This document shows positions 1 through 9,674 of a stretch of DNA of 64,000 nucleotides, piece after piece. The stretch is taken from contig JAOSJT010000001.1 in NCBI GenBank assembly GCA_027493955.1, positions 1,909,131 to 1,973,130 on the forward strand, written 5' to 3'. Made by a program: the position numbers and the translations under genes. Below the pieces are notes generated by a model. That model was not told the origin of the DNA, made no database searches, and worked only from the letters and a program-made list of their open reading frames with translations. Each line of letters opens with the position of its first letter. Position 1 is the first letter of the stretch. The DNA is from Bacteroidia bacterium (GTDB lineage Bacteria; Bacteroidota; Ignavibacteria; SZUA-365).

Positions 1-1300
1 TCCACTGAATAAAATCGTCACTGGTTCCTCCAAAGTATGTGGCCCAGAGCCGCATGCCATTGGTGTCGAGCTTCACGACGACGCCATCCACACTACCATC
101 ATCCCCATCTCCATTGGTCGATTGCATCGCATTGAACACCGGGAAATCGACACTGGCTGTCCAACCTCCAATGATGACGTTTCCGATGCCATCCACCGAG
201 ACGGAGTTACCTCTTTCACGCAACCTGCTTCCTCCAAAGTAGGTCGCCCAACGGAGCTGTCCGGCGCTGTCGAACTTCATCGCGAACATGGTGTAGTTCG
301 ACGGGGTGTCAACGTAACTCGAGGGTGAGAACGAGGATTGCCAGGCCCTGTACACCGGAAAATCGACACTGGAGGTCCACCCCGTCGCGACCACGGCGTT
401 TCGGGGATCACATACGAGAGCAGTGAGGTAGTCGGCACGGCTACCGCCGTAATAGGTCGACCAGGGATCGATGATCAGGGTCTTGCCCTTGTCGTAGTCG
501 TCAACATCGAAGCGCAATTCATTTTGATCGAGCATGTACGAGGAAGCAATCTCAACCACACCATTTTCGCCCGTCTGAAAGCTGAACGGCTCGCCCTCCC
601 GCGTGTGGCCCTTCGACCAGTGCAGCCGAAGCGTGCCATCCGACAGCGCCTCCCTACGATCGTAGCCATCGAGGTTTAAACGAATGTCCTCCAGCCTCCC
701 TCCCGGCCGCACCTCGAACTCGTATTTCAATCCATCGATGGCCGCGTAAAGCACGAGATCGATATTCGGATACAGCTCCTTGTACCGCAATGCGGCGAAG
801 CTACGAACACGTGTAATCCCGTCCGGACAATGCGGGAAGTAGTAATTCAAATGCCTCGATAGTTCCTCGCCCGTTTCCAACTCGACATGCGGATTTGCTC
901 CGATAAAGGTGTGATCAAAGCGGTATCGGCGCAGGTTCCGGGTCGCGCGGTGATCATCCGCAGTTATGAGGGACCGCTCGTAACCGGTGTGCTTCGAGCC
1001 CCCCGTCGCCTCGCTTACCGCGTCGGGTTCCGTCTCATCCACGCTGTATACCACGCGCCAGCCGGTCGGCGTGAAATAAACCGTTGCCCCGTTAAAGAAC
1101 GCGTAATAGCGAACATCGTCAGCTTTCTGCTTCTCTGTTGTACGTATCTGTCCGAGATTTTCATAAAATGCGCCACCAAGGGGGTTATCCGCTACGAGCT
1201 TCCTCTGTTGAGGGTCCGGCCCGTCGTTGCCGGAATATGCGCAAAACGATGAGAGGAATAACACCATCAGTATGGTCGGAAAATGCTTATATCGTGCCAT
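1..1300 (-). CDS. Secreted SBBP-repeat protein, 3' part outside the window
   Basis: The reading frame opens with ATG at 1300, after a GAGG Shine-Dalgarno six bases upstream, and stays open to the left edge (433 codons visible). It begins with a signal peptide (MARYKHFPTILMVLFLSSF then CAYS). A DUF7948-like N-terminal domain follows, recognisable by ENLGQIR, YYAFFNGATVYFTPTGW and a later DPWSTYYGG. From about residue 335 there are SBBP beta-propeller repeats at a regular spacing, each with W(A/S)TY(F/Y)GG and a GWT(S/A)SVDFPV element. The architecture matches the N-terminal half of the 1652-residue protein at 39730-44688. It is probably a cell-surface or secreted adhesin-like protein, and a T9SS tail is expected beyond the edge but cannot be seen. 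The substrate or ligand is unknown. Confidence 0.85.
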   Translation of the reverse strand, partial: MARYKHFPTILMVLFLSSFCAYSGNDGPDPQQRKLVADNPLGGAFYENLGQIRTTEKQKADDVRYYAFFNGATVYFTPTGWRVVYSVDETEPDAVSEATGGSKHTGYERSLITADDHRATRNLRRYRFDHTFIGANPHVELETGEELSRHLNYYFPHCPDGITRVRSFAALRYKELYPNIDLVLYAAIDGLKYEFEVRPGGRLEDIRLNLDGYDRREALSDGTLRLHWSKGHTREGEPFSFQTGENGVVEIASSYMLDQNELRFDVDDYDKGKTLIIDPWSTYYGGSRADYLTALVCDPRNAVVATGWTSSVDFPVYRAWQSSFSPSSYVDTPSNYTMFAMKFDSAGQLRWATYFGGSRLRERGNSVSVDGIGNVIIGGWTASVDFPVFNAMQSTNGDGDDGSVDGVVVKLDTNGMRLWATYFGGTSDDFIQW

Positions 1301-1324
1301 CGGAGCCTCGGGATGATGTTGAAC

Positions 1325-1370
1325 TCACCCCCGGCCCCCTCTCTTACCAAAGAGGGGGGCAGGGGTGTGA
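1325..1370. terminator. GC-rich inverted repeat between two minus-strand genes
   Basis: The arms CACCCCCGGCCCCCTCTCTT and AAGAGGGGGGCAGGGGTG pair almost perfectly across a three-base loop. The element lies just past the stop of the 835-residue T9SS gene and before the start of the SBBP gene. It could terminate the upstream transcript, but no T-run follows on the minus strand, so it may instead be a dispersed REP-like palindrome. Confidence 0.45.
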
Positions 1371-1376
1371 ATGGAG

Positions 1377-3884
1377 TTATTTCGTGAGAAGTAAACGTCG
1401 TGTTTGCACGCTACTCGCGTTGCGCAGCACGACGTGATACATGCCCGAGGGCAGGCTGCCGGCATCGAAGGTGAGGCTGTACCGTCCTGCGTCGTAGTGC
1501 CCGTTGACAAGCGTTGCAACGGTGCGGCCCAGAACGTCGGTTACAAACAGGGTGATGTCCTGTCGCTCGAACAATGTTACCGCGATACTGGTCTGCGGAT
1601 TGAAGGGGTTCGGGTAGGGCTCGGCCAGGAACATCGTCACGGACCGTACGGCCGGGGTGCCGCCCGCCTCCGTGCGTACCTCGGGCGTTTGCATCAGTCC
1701 ACGGGTACGGCGGTAGCGAAGCAGGTCGCTGGTGTACGATCCGGACGGATCCGCCGCCCGCTTGCCGAACTCGATGCATCCAAGCGAATCGGTCTGAGAT
1801 TCGTCTGCATAATCCAGCGTCGATCCACCGTTCGCGATCAGATTCAGGTTCCAGGCCGTCAGACCATCCCACCAATTTTCACGAAAATAGCCGAACGAGG
1901 AGTTGTTGAGAATCACCTGTATCCCGCTCGACGGTGTAAAAATGCTGTTGACCGCGCCGAGTGTCACCGCTATGCCGCCATTGTTGAGGTACTCCCGGCC
2001 GAAATCCAGATACGAATCACCCGCCGAGCGGATATTCTCGTAATTGTCGAAGATACAGTTCCGTCCTTCGAACATCTTACGAACAACAATACTGTCGACA
2101 TCCACCGGGTTGCTCGCCGGATCCATACTCTGGTCCTCATGATACCAGCCGCGGATGCGGGCGGGATCGGCCTGCGTGCCCGAGGTATAGATACCGCGAT
2201 AGAGATTGCCGAACACGCGCGAGTAGCGCAGTGTGGTCCAATTCGAGCCGCCCTCCACATGGATTCCGATTTTATTGGAATCAATTCGTGTATAGTTGAT
2301 GAATGGACCGACGGTGTTATGGATGAAGTACCCGCAGCTATCGTTGGCGCGCACGGTACAGCTATCGAAATGCGCCTCGTCGCTGTCGACGATTTCAATT
2401 CCATGTCCGCCATAGCTTATTCCGCCCGCCTGAGGAAAGGTAAAGGCCGCCTTGGTGATTCCCGTCCAACTGAACGTCGGGTGGGATTGCGCACCTTCGA
2501 TGAGCACATTGCTGCTGCGCGCGGAGCTCGCGACCCCGCCCGTGTTGCTTATCAATGACACATCCACATCCGGGCTACAGTTGATGATGTGCATGCCATG
2601 ATCGCGCGATGAATCGATCTCCACGACTTCGAGCTTCACGTCGCTGCTCTCTTCAACCTTCATCCCGACAACGGCCGAGCTGATACGCGCGGAGTGCATA
2701 TAGATCGTCGCCCCCGTTTCACCGGCAATTCCCGTCCATGCGCCCTTGTCCGTGTTCTGGTAACAGAACCAGTCTGTTACGCCGTATGGATGGGTATGGG
2801 AAGTGCGGAACGTCCCGCCGTCCCGCACCGTCAGGCCTTTATCCCCAGCGAACATCACCTTTGTCTCCACGACCGTCGGCGCGTTGATGACATCCGGATC
2901 ACTGGTGACGCGCCAGGTGCTGCCGGAAGGGATGACGATATTGTCTTTCACAAGTGCGTGCACATCGAGACGGGCATCGGCCACTCCGTAGGGAATTGCA
3001 TCGCTGTTCGGTGCGCCTCCACTATTGGGGCCGGTGTAATTCGGATCGATGCTGAAGTTATGGCGGTCGCGGACGTAGGACTGCGCATTGGGATCGTTGC
3101 GGACGAGTTGCCAGTATTTCACCGATATACCATCCTGACCAAAGCTCCCGCAATCGATCATGTCAGGATCGTCCGGATCATCACTCGATACCCATATCCT
3201 GACCTCGTCATCGTTGTCGCCGCCTTCGGGATCAACGAGAATATTCCTGAACCCCGTGCCGCCGTCAGCCCATTTCCCGTCGGTCAAATCGAGCTGTATG
3301 GTGAAATCTTCATAATCATGTTCAATCCTGATGTTATACACGCCGGCTCCGAGCAACTCAGTAGTCATTCTCGTCACATCGCCTGAAACGAGCGGCGGTG
3401 TGGAGCTCCACTTCGAGTGGTAGATCCCGAGAATGTCGCTGGAAACCTGGTACCGGCCGAACGCATTCGAGCTCAGCTGGAGGCTATACTCGCGGGTGTG
3501 ATCAAAGACCATTCCGGCAACGCTGACCGTGACATAATAATTGGGGTCGGTTTGCGAAGGTTTGAACGCGAGAGTCGGGCAGGCGTCCCGGGCGACGGGA
3601 GGGTTTGTCAGGCTCGAAGAGCCAAAATCAACAGGCTGTTGTGCTCGCGCCGGCACAATCATCAATGCCATTGTAAGGAAGGCTATTGAGATAATCAATG
3701 CCGCGCAGCGGCGCTTGACGCGCAGCGGCGCTTGACGCGCAGCGGCGCTTGACGCGCAGCGGCGCTTGACGCGCAGCGGCGCTTGACGCGCAGCGGCGCT
3801 TGACGCGCAGCGGCGCTTGACGCGCAGCGGCGCTTGACGCGCAGCGGCTGGCGCCGCTGCGACGGGACGAGTTTCACATTGCAT
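1377..3884 (-). CDS. T9SS-secreted right-handed beta-helix protein with repeat-encoded N-terminus
   Basis: The protein has 835 residues. The start at 3884 is chosen because a perfect AAGGAG (3892-3897) lies seven bases upstream. The first ~65 residues are encoded largely by a 17-bp tandem repeat and give an Arg/Lys-rich n-region (unit RQAPLRVKRRCASSAAA). This runs straight into the hydrophobic core ALIISIAFLTMALMIVPARA and a likely cleavage before QQPVDF. The middle shows parallel beta-helix character, with many short GI/HVEGGSNW, CTVRAND and SRVFGN turns. The last ~80 residues are a type A T9SS sorting domain (PYPNPFNPQTS, LGRTV, LPSGMYHVVL, ending RRLLLTK). It is likely exported and surface-anchored or released; its ligand is unknown. 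The unusually long n-region, and the frame dependence on repeat number, are the odd points. Confidence 0.85.
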   Translation of the reverse strand: MQCETRPVAAAPAAARQAPLRVKRRCASSAAARQAPLRVKRRCASSAAARQAPLRVKRRCAALIISIAFLTMALMIVPARAQQPVDFGSSSLTNPPVARDACPTLAFKPSQTDPNYYVTVSVAGMVFDHTREYSLQLSSNAFGRYQVSSDILGIYHSKWSSTPPLVSGDVTRMTTELLGAGVYNIRIEHDYEDFTIQLDLTDGKWADGGTGFRNILVDPEGGDNDDEVRIWVSSDDPDDPDMIDCGSFGQDGISVKYWQLVRNDPNAQSYVRDRHNFSIDPNYTGPNSGGAPNSDAIPYGVADARLDVHALVKDNIVIPSGSTWRVTSDPDVINAPTVVETKVMFAGDKGLTVRDGGTFRTSHTHPYGVTDWFCYQNTDKGAWTGIAGETGATIYMHSARISSAVVGMKVEESSDVKLEVVEIDSSRDHGMHIINCSPDVDVSLISNTGGVASSARSSNVLIEGAQSHPTFSWTGITKAAFTFPQAGGISYGGHGIEIVDSDEAHFDSCTVRANDSCGYFIHNTVGPFINYTRIDSNKIGIHVEGGSNWTTLRYSRVFGNLYRGIYTSGTQADPARIRGWYHEDQSMDPASNPVDVDSIVVRKMFEGRNCIFDNYENIRSAGDSYLDFGREYLNNGGIAVTLGAVNSIFTPSSGIQVILNNSSFGYFRENWWDGLTAWNLNLIANGGSTLDYADESQTDSLGCIEFGKRAADPSGSYTSDLLRYRRTRGLMQTPEVRTEAGGTPAVRSVTMFLAEPYPNPFNPQTSIAVTLFERQDITLFVTDVLGRTVATLVNGHYDAGRYSLTFDAGSLPSGMYHVVLRNASSVQTRRLLLTK
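3702..3849. repeat. 17-bp tandem repeat inside a coding N-terminus
   Basis: The unit GCGCAGCGGCGCTTGAC recurs every 17 bp, with the CTTGA core at 3714, 3731, 3748, 3765, 3782, 3799, 3816 and 3833. That makes eight full copies followed by a partial one. All three minus-strand frames of the unit are free of stops and read the same 17-residue cycle. Because 17 is not a multiple of three, gain or loss of one copy shifts the downstream frame. Confidence 0.95.
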
Positions 3885-3891
3885 AACGCAT

Positions 3892-3897
3892 CTCCTT
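3892..3897 (-). promoter_or_regulatory. Shine-Dalgarno deciding the start of the beta-helix T9SS gene
   Basis: On the minus strand AAGGAG is followed by seven bases and then ATG at 3884. It places initiation upstream of the 17-bp repeat array, so translation has to cross the repeats in frame to reach the signal peptide. Confidence 0.75.
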
Positions 3898-5106
3898 GTG
3901 GATAAGTGAAGGGACTGTGCCGTTAATCGACGCACTATGACAAGACCATTTGGGACCTTGCTCTATAGGGAGGGGAGATTGCGTTATGAAGGCTGTAAAT
4001 ACTTTCTGCGTTTGTGAAAAGAAGCGCACCGCGGCGTACCGATCTCGCATGTGCGGGAAGGTCCCGCTTGCGGGCTTCGGAGCTGATGCCCCATGCAGGC
4101 GATTGCGGATCCCTGATTGTCGAACGCTGTCCGGCGTCCCTTTGCCGGTTGGGGTGGTTGCTGGCGAGAGCACTACCACATCATATTGCATCCAATGCCC
4201 TCGCGAGCGTAAAACACATGCGCGAGATGCTGCCGCTTCATCGCAGCAAATCCGGCTCATGTCAATGACTCGATAGAAGGTGCTGTTTACGCTCATGCCC
4301 ACGTCTCAGGCGAGATTGGAAACATTGGATGGAGCATATTTAGTGAATTGCTTTTTCAGATGCAAGCAAAATCGAACGGAGCTGTACGAATTTTTTCCCG
4401 TCGCGCCCCTCCATCCCGCATTTCGGGCCTGCTGGTGCGGATAGCGTACGCAAATTCATTTTTTGTCAGGTTGAGCGGAGGAGGACAGCGGAGCGACGTT
4501 GCCTCGGGGACGTTGGGGGGGACGGTATTTATTTTCCCTCCGCCGGTTAATGGCATCTTGGAGACAGTACCTGCTTTCTACGTGCGTAACGGAAAAAATC
4601 ATGCTTTTCCGTAGTAGCGGATCCGCTCTGCTGACAACAGATTGTCGACGCTGAGTCCGCCAAAGCTCGTCAACCTGAGTGTGCCCACCAGTCCGCCTCA
4701 GGCGGATACACTGGTCCAATTCGTGGTTGACATCAGCTTTTTCGCTCATTCACAAGTACCGTCACCCTGAGCGTAGCACCCGCGGCAAAATCTTGGTTTG
4801 AGGTACTCTCGTTTACAGGTGAGGAGTCGAAGGGCCTGCGTCCGGTTTCTACGACTTTCGCAAGCTCCGACTCCAAGATGTCATTAACAGGAGGCACGAC
4901 AAGAAAATCTGCAGGTGAAGTGAAATAGTCAGCAGAGTGCCGTCTCGAAGGTCGAAGACTCGCCGCGGCGGGGTGATTGGTTTCGCTCCAGCAAGCGGTT
5001 TGTAAGTCCGCTCGAGTCTACGAGTACGATGCGCAAGAAATCACCCTTCGAGACGCAGCCGCACACGATCAGTTCTTCGATCTGAAATCATCTTGCGGCT
5101 GCTCCT

Positions 5107-5544
5107 GTTAATGACATCTTGGAGACTGTGCGGACTTACTTGACTCGCGGATTCCGGACGCAGGCCCTTCGACTCCACGACCGTGAAAGTCTGTACCTCA
5201 GACTCAATCCGTACAGCGGTCGTTTCGCTCAGGGTGACGGGGTTTGTTGGCACTGCTGATACGACTCAGATGTCATCTCAGAAATGGGCCAGTGTATCCG
5301 CCTGAGGCGGACTGGTGGGCACACTGTTAATGACATCTTGGAGACTGTGCGGACTTACTTGACTCGCGGATTCCGGACGCAGGCCCTTCGACTCCACGAC
5401 CGTGAAAGTCTGTACCTCAGACTCAATCCGTACAGCGGTCGTTTCGCTCAGGGTGACGGGGTTTGTTGGCACTGCTGATACGACTCAGATGTCATCTCAG
5501 ACATGGGCCAGTGCATCCGCCTGAGGCGGACTGGTGGGCACACT
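5107..5544. repeat. Two tandem 219-bp direct repeats
   Basis: Copy 1 spans 5107-5325 and copy 2 spans 5326-5544. They are almost identical; the only differences seen are near the end (GAAATGGGCCAGTGTATCC against GACATGGGCCAGTGCATCC). Each starts GTTAATGACATCTTGGAGAC and ends with the palindrome TCCGCCTGAGGCGGA and then CTGGTGGGCACACT. The near-identity indicates a recent duplication. No coding potential was seen. Confidence 0.95.
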
Positions 5545-5716
5545 CAGGGTGACGGTGCTTTCTTTGATTGCCTAAATTCAATTTCACACTCGTTATAAAC
5601 CGTCCGCTTCGGGCGGACCGAATAACGATTCCCAATTAACGATTAACGAATCGCAGTCGAGACGTTGCCGCGGAGACGTTGAGGCAAGTCCGTGGGCGTC
5701 ACGCCGGATTCATCGC

Positions 5717-5800
5717 GCAACGTCTCTTCGCATGCAACGTCTCTTCGCATGCAACGTCTCTTCGCATGCAACGTCTCTACAAAGGCAACGTCTCTACAAT
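5717..5800. repeat. 17-bp minisatellite, about five units
   Basis: GCAACGTCTCTTCGCAT repeats at 5717, 5734 and 5751. Two diverged units with CTCTACAA follow from 5768 and 5785. It lies 3' of the M28 peptidase stop at 5857 and is non-coding. Confidence 0.85.
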
Positions 5801-5808
5801 CCGTCATA

Positions 5809-5854
5809 ATTATCCATTCTCCATTATCCATTGTCCATTATCAATTGTCCATTC
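5809..5854. repeat. AT-rich short repeat (ATTATCCATTGTCC type)
   Basis: ATTATCCATT, CTCCATT, ATCCATTGTCC and ATTATCAATTGTCC motifs follow one another just downstream of the M28 stop codon. No function is evident. Confidence 0.6.
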
Positions 5855-5856
5855 CA

Positions 5857-7632
5857 TCACAGTTCGACGATCAGCACGACTTTTTCACTGCCCCGGAGGA
5901 CTTCGATACTGATGCGCTGACCCGGAGTGAACTCGGCGAGGCGGCTCATGTAATCGTAGACGCCGGTGACGGGTTTGCCTTCCATGGCGACAATGATATC
6001 GCCCTTCTTCATACCGGCAAGATCGGCGGGACGGCCTTTCATTACCGCATCCGCCTTCAGACCCTTTCCATCACTGGAACTGACGTCGGGCATGATGCCG
6101 AGGGTGACTTTGAAGCGGCGGCTGCCTTCGGGACGGGACTTCGGTCCGGCTTCCTGAAACGCCAGCGCCCCGTCGCGGTTGGCCGCATCGCGTACAATGT
6201 CGAAGACAAGATCCGACACCAGCTTGTGTCCTTCATAATTCAGGCGGTCCGCATCATCATCGGGAGTATGGTAGTCGTCGTGCACGCCGGTGAAGAAAAA
6301 CAGCACCGGGATGTCCTTCGCGTAAAACGCCGCATGATCCGAGGGGCCGAAACCCTCCGGCGACATCGACGGACGGACCCCATGCCGATTCGCAGCGTCT
6401 TGAACCAGTTCCTGCAATCCTACCGCAGTACCCACGCCACCGATGCTGAGCGAGCGCGCGGTGTCCATTCTGCCTACCATGTCCAGATTGCACATAAGGC
6501 GTGCCTTCGTCAGGTCCAGAGGCGGATTGCGTGTAAATTCCTTCGCGCCCAACAAGCCCATTTCCTCGGCGGTGAATAGCGCGACGACGACACTGCGTCT
6601 GATATCCGATCGTGAAGCGGCGATACGCTCTATCACTTCTATCGCCGCCGCGGTGCCGGACGCATTGTCGTCCGCGCCATTGTGCACGGCGCTGGTGTCC
6701 GGCCGCCGTGACCCGCTTCCCGGCCCACCCATTCCAAGGTGATCGTAATGCGCACCGATGAGCACATATTCATCTTTCAGCACAGGATCGGATCCTTGCA
6801 CAAAACCGACCACATTGTGCGCAGTGATGCGCTGCGGAATCAAATCGACGAGTGCTTCGAATTCACCGCTGCATTCCGCGCGGACTGGTGCCTTCTCGCG
6901 GTTCAGCGCTGCCTCCAGTTCGCCGATGCTCTTTCCCGCCAGCAGCTTTTCCGCGATGGTGCGACGTACGCTGATAACCGGGATGTCCATGGGCGTGTCT
7001 TGCTGCTGAAAGACCAGCTCGACAAGCTTGTCCTCGGGATTCGCCGCCGGGCCGGACACGAACATGATGCCGGCCGCGCCGCGGTCCTTCGCCGCGAGGG
7101 CTTTCACACGCAGCGGTATAAATGGATCGTAGTCGCCGCTTTTGTCGTCGGGGCTGCCGCGCAGGATAATGACCCATTTGCCGGCGACATCGAGGCCCTC
7201 ATAATCGCGCCAGGAACTCTTGTCCTTCTCGAAGTCAAAGCCGTAGCCTGCCCATACCACAGGCGCGGAAATGGCTTCATTACCCGAAAAGGAAATCGGT
7301 CTGAAATCCTTATCCAGCATACCATCCTGCCCATCAATCCTGATGCGGCACTCGGTGGTTGCTTTAATACCAGTGGTGATCTCGAAGGACTGGAAGCCGT
7401 CGTTGCCGAGCAGCGTCACGCCTGCCTGGCGGAGTTCTTCGCGAATGTACGCGGCGGAGGAGTCGGCTCCCGGCGTACCGGGCTTCCTCCCTTTCAGCGC
7501 AGCGGAGGCGAGATAGGAGACATGCGCACGGAGTTCTTCAACGGCGATATCGGGATGTTGTACGACCTGTGCCGCAGCTGCTGAAACGAGCGTGATGGCA
7601 AGACAGACGAAGGAGAAAAATGATTTCATCAC
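5857..7632 (-). CDS. Secreted M28 zinc aminopeptidase with PA and PDZ domains
   Basis: The protein has 591 residues. A signal peptide (MMKSFFSFVCLAITLVSAAAA) is followed by a helical lead-in. A protease-associated insert comes next (about residues 110-240, with PVVWAGYGF and GKWVIILRG). The M28 core carries the di-zinc ligands in order: GAHYDHLG (His), NGADDNASG (bridging Asp), AEEMGLLGA (catalytic Glu and Glu ligand), NLDMVGR (Asp) and DDYHTPDDD (His). A C-terminal PDZ domain (about 505-591, DLAGMKKGDIIVAMEGKPV) ends the protein. All metal ligands are present, so it should be an active periplasmic or exported aminopeptidase. It is a paralog of the next gene upstream (7890-9674), separated by 257 bp, and probably arose by tandem duplication. 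Confidence 0.93.
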   Translation of the reverse strand: MMKSFFSFVCLAITLVSAAAAQVVQHPDIAVEELRAHVSYLASAALKGRKPGTPGADSSAAYIREELRQAGVTLLGNDGFQSFEITTGIKATTECRIRIDGQDGMLDKDFRPISFSGNEAISAPVVWAGYGFDFEKDKSSWRDYEGLDVAGKWVIILRGSPDDKSGDYDPFIPLRVKALAAKDRGAAGIMFVSGPAANPEDKLVELVFQQQDTPMDIPVISVRRTIAEKLLAGKSIGELEAALNREKAPVRAECSGEFEALVDLIPQRITAHNVVGFVQGSDPVLKDEYVLIGAHYDHLGMGGPGSGSRRPDTSAVHNGADDNASGTAAAIEVIERIAASRSDIRRSVVVALFTAEEMGLLGAKEFTRNPPLDLTKARLMCNLDMVGRMDTARSLSIGGVGTAVGLQELVQDAANRHGVRPSMSPEGFGPSDHAAFYAKDIPVLFFFTGVHDDYHTPDDDADRLNYEGHKLVSDLVFDIVRDAANRDGALAFQEAGPKSRPEGSRRFKVTLGIMPDVSSSDGKGLKADAVMKGRPADLAGMKKGDIIVAMEGKPVTGVYDYMSRLAEFTPGQRISIEVLRGSEKVVLIVEL

Positions 7633-7889
7633 AGTACACGAGAGTGTTGGTAATATTCACCATTCTCAATGTATGAAGAAATTGTGTTCCGTGGAGTGCG
7701 CCGCACACACTACCACGTCATTATGCCGCGGGATGAGCCTGAACCCGGGATCGCGAAGAAAACCGTTGCGTGATGCGCACCCACAGGATCTGATGCCTGC
7801 GGGACCTCGTCTTCGATTTCACAAACGGTATTCCGCAGCCGGAGGTATCGTTCTTCCGACGATGGATGAGGCGCTCTGCAGTGCCGCCA

Positions 7890-9674
7890 TTACTTACCGA
7901 CCAGTTCCACACGCAGCTCTATGGTCGTTTCGTCACGACGAACGAGGACGGGCACTGCTTCGCCTGCCTTGTGACGTCCCAATGCCGCCATGTAATCGTA
8001 AATGTTGCCCACGGTGGTCTCTCCGAACTTCACAATGATATCGCCTTCCTTCATACCGGCTTTTTCCGCCGGGCTGCCCGGGCTGGCGCCGCTTATACGG
8101 AAGCCCTCGCCGCTGTGCGCATAGTCGGGTATCGTCCCGACGTACACCGAGAAGCGCATATTCTGCTGTGCTTCCTTCCGTTCCACGCGTGTGAATGCCG
8201 GAGCGTCGCGCGTGCGATCGATTGCGCGCACCACTTCCGCCGTGAAACGCGTCACCTCTTCGAGACCGGTGTAGTTCAGTTTGTCCGCGTCGTCGCTCGG
8301 ACGGTGATAATCGCTGTGCAATCCCGTGAAGAAAAAAAGCACGGGAATATTTTTTCCGTAGAAGGACGAATGATCGCTGGATCCCTGCCCGTCCTCGATA
8401 CGCGCGAGGTCGAAGCCGAAATCGCCATTCGAGGATGTCACGAGGTCGTTCCACACAGGCGACGTACCCGTACCCTGCACATGTAGTCGCCGTGTACTGT
8501 CAGGCAGGCGGCCGATCATGTCGAGATTGATCATTGCGATGATGTTCTCGAGCGGCACGGTGGGATGGGACACCCAATGCGCGGAGCCCAGCAAGCCCAT
8601 CTCCTCCCCGCTGAACGCGAGAAAGAGCATGGAGCGTGAAGGACGTTGCGCAGCGAAATATTCCGCCAGTTCCAGCATGCCCGCTGTACCGGAAGCGTTG
8701 TCGTCCGCGCCATTATGTATCATCGGCTCGGTGCCACGGTACAGTGATCCTTCCTGTCCCCAACCCAGATGGTCGTAATGCGCGCCGACAACAATTGCCT
8801 GCGCACGCAGCGGCTCGCTGCTTCCGGGCAACAGACCGGCGACATTGCGCGTCTTCGCACGCACCAGCTCGATGGAAAAACGTCCCGACACTTCGGTCTG
8901 CTTCCGGGCGGACTGTGTCGGGACCGAGCTGCTTAATACTGCGCTGTCAATTCCCGCGGCGAGCAGCAGGCCTGCGGCAGCGGATCGCGAGATACGTCCG
9001 ACCGGAAGTCCTGCATTCGACGAAGAACCGTCCCAACGAAATTCGCGCGACGCGACGACCGCATCGTCAACCAGCAGCAATGCAGCAGCTCCCGCTTCGC
9101 GCGCGGCGAGGGCCTTGGCGCGCGACGTCGCCTGCATCACCCCGGGGTCGTGGGGATTCATGTCCGCCGGGACCCCATGGAGCGCAAGGACCACGGCACC
9201 CGAGGCATCGATGGAACCGTAATCGCCAGGCGTGCCGGGCGATCCCGCCATTCCGTAACCAGCGAACACGACAGGTCCTGAGAACCCGGCGTCAGCGGAG
9301 AAGGTCGCCGGGATGTAGGAGAGGGAATCGACAAAAACGCTGTTCCCATCGCGCAGGAGCGAGAGAGAAGAAGCGCCGCGACGGACGCCCTTGACCACCT
9401 CGAACTCCTGGAAGAAGCCGGCCGTCCCCGCCGGCTGCAGACCGTAGCGCGCGAACTCGCGCGCAATGTAGACCGCCGCGCTGTCAATGGCGGCTGTCCC
9501 GCTTCCGCGACCTTCGAGCGCATCCGAGGAAAGCCACGCGACATGTGCTTTGAGATTATCGGAGATAATTGCCGGATTACGCTGTATCGGCGCCGGCAGA
9601 GTCTGCGCCAGTACGGGATACGACGCAAGGGTGGATATAAAGAGCAGCAGGACTGTTGTACGACGTGTATGCAT
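7890..9674 (-). CDS. Secreted M28 zinc aminopeptidase with PA and PDZ domains (paralog)
   Basis: The protein has 594 residues and the same order of parts as the downstream neighbour: signal peptide (TVLLLFISTLASYPVLAQ), PA insert (PVVFAGYGM, GAVVLALHG), M28 core and PDZ tail (KAGMKEGDIIVKFGETTV). The zinc site is intact, with GAHYDHLGWG, NGADDNASGTAG, GEEMGLLGSAH, NLDMIGRL and SDYHRPSDD. Sequence identity to the neighbour is clear but moderate, so the duplication is old and the two may differ in substrate range. The family cleaves N-terminal residues from peptides; the PDZ domain suggests peptide or C-terminus recognition. Peptide scavenging outside the cytoplasm is the likely role. Confidence 0.93.
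   Translation of the reverse strand: MHTRRTTVLLLFISTLASYPVLAQTLPAPIQRNPAIISDNLKAHVAWLSSDALEGRGSGTAAIDSAAVYIAREFARYGLQPAGTAGFFQEFEVVKGVRRGASSLSLLRDGNSVFVDSLSYIPATFSADAGFSGPVVFAGYGMAGSPGTPGDYGSIDASGAVVLALHGVPADMNPHDPGVMQATSRAKALAAREAGAAALLLVDDAVVASREFRWDGSSSNAGLPVGRISRSAAAGLLLAAGIDSAVLSSSVPTQSARKQTEVSGRFSIELVRAKTRNVAGLLPGSSEPLRAQAIVVGAHYDHLGWGQEGSLYRGTEPMIHNGADDNASGTAGMLELAEYFAAQRPSRSMLFLAFSGEEMGLLGSAHWVSHPTVPLENIIAMINLDMIGRLPDSTRRLHVQGTGTSPVWNDLVTSSNGDFGFDLARIEDGQGSSDHSSFYGKNIPVLFFFTGLHSDYHRPSDDADKLNYTGLEEVTRFTAEVVRAIDRTRDAPAFTRVERKEAQQNMRFSVYVGTIPDYAHSGEGFRISGASPGSPAEKAGMKEGDIIVKFGETTVGNIYDYMAALGRHKAGEAVPVLVRRDETTIELRVELVGK

Larger units (their letters stand above)
3885..5856. other. Long non-coding, repeat-rich intergenic region
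   Basis: No open frame here resembles a protein. The stretch holds the upstream region of the T9SS gene and a family of related fragments. A forward piece lies at 4546-4565. Inverted pieces lie at 4678-4717 (a 40-nt match to the repeat end with one mismatch), 4826-4845 and 4872-4888. Two full tandem copies lie at 5107-5544. Several palindromes of the form TCCGCCTGAGGCGGA occur. It looks like a graveyard of a dispersed repeat family. Confidence 0.7.

Noticed and set aside
5278-5478. Identical 64-70-residue frames in the 219-bp repeats
   Set aside because: They overlap on both strands of a duplicated non-coding repeat and have no ribosome site.
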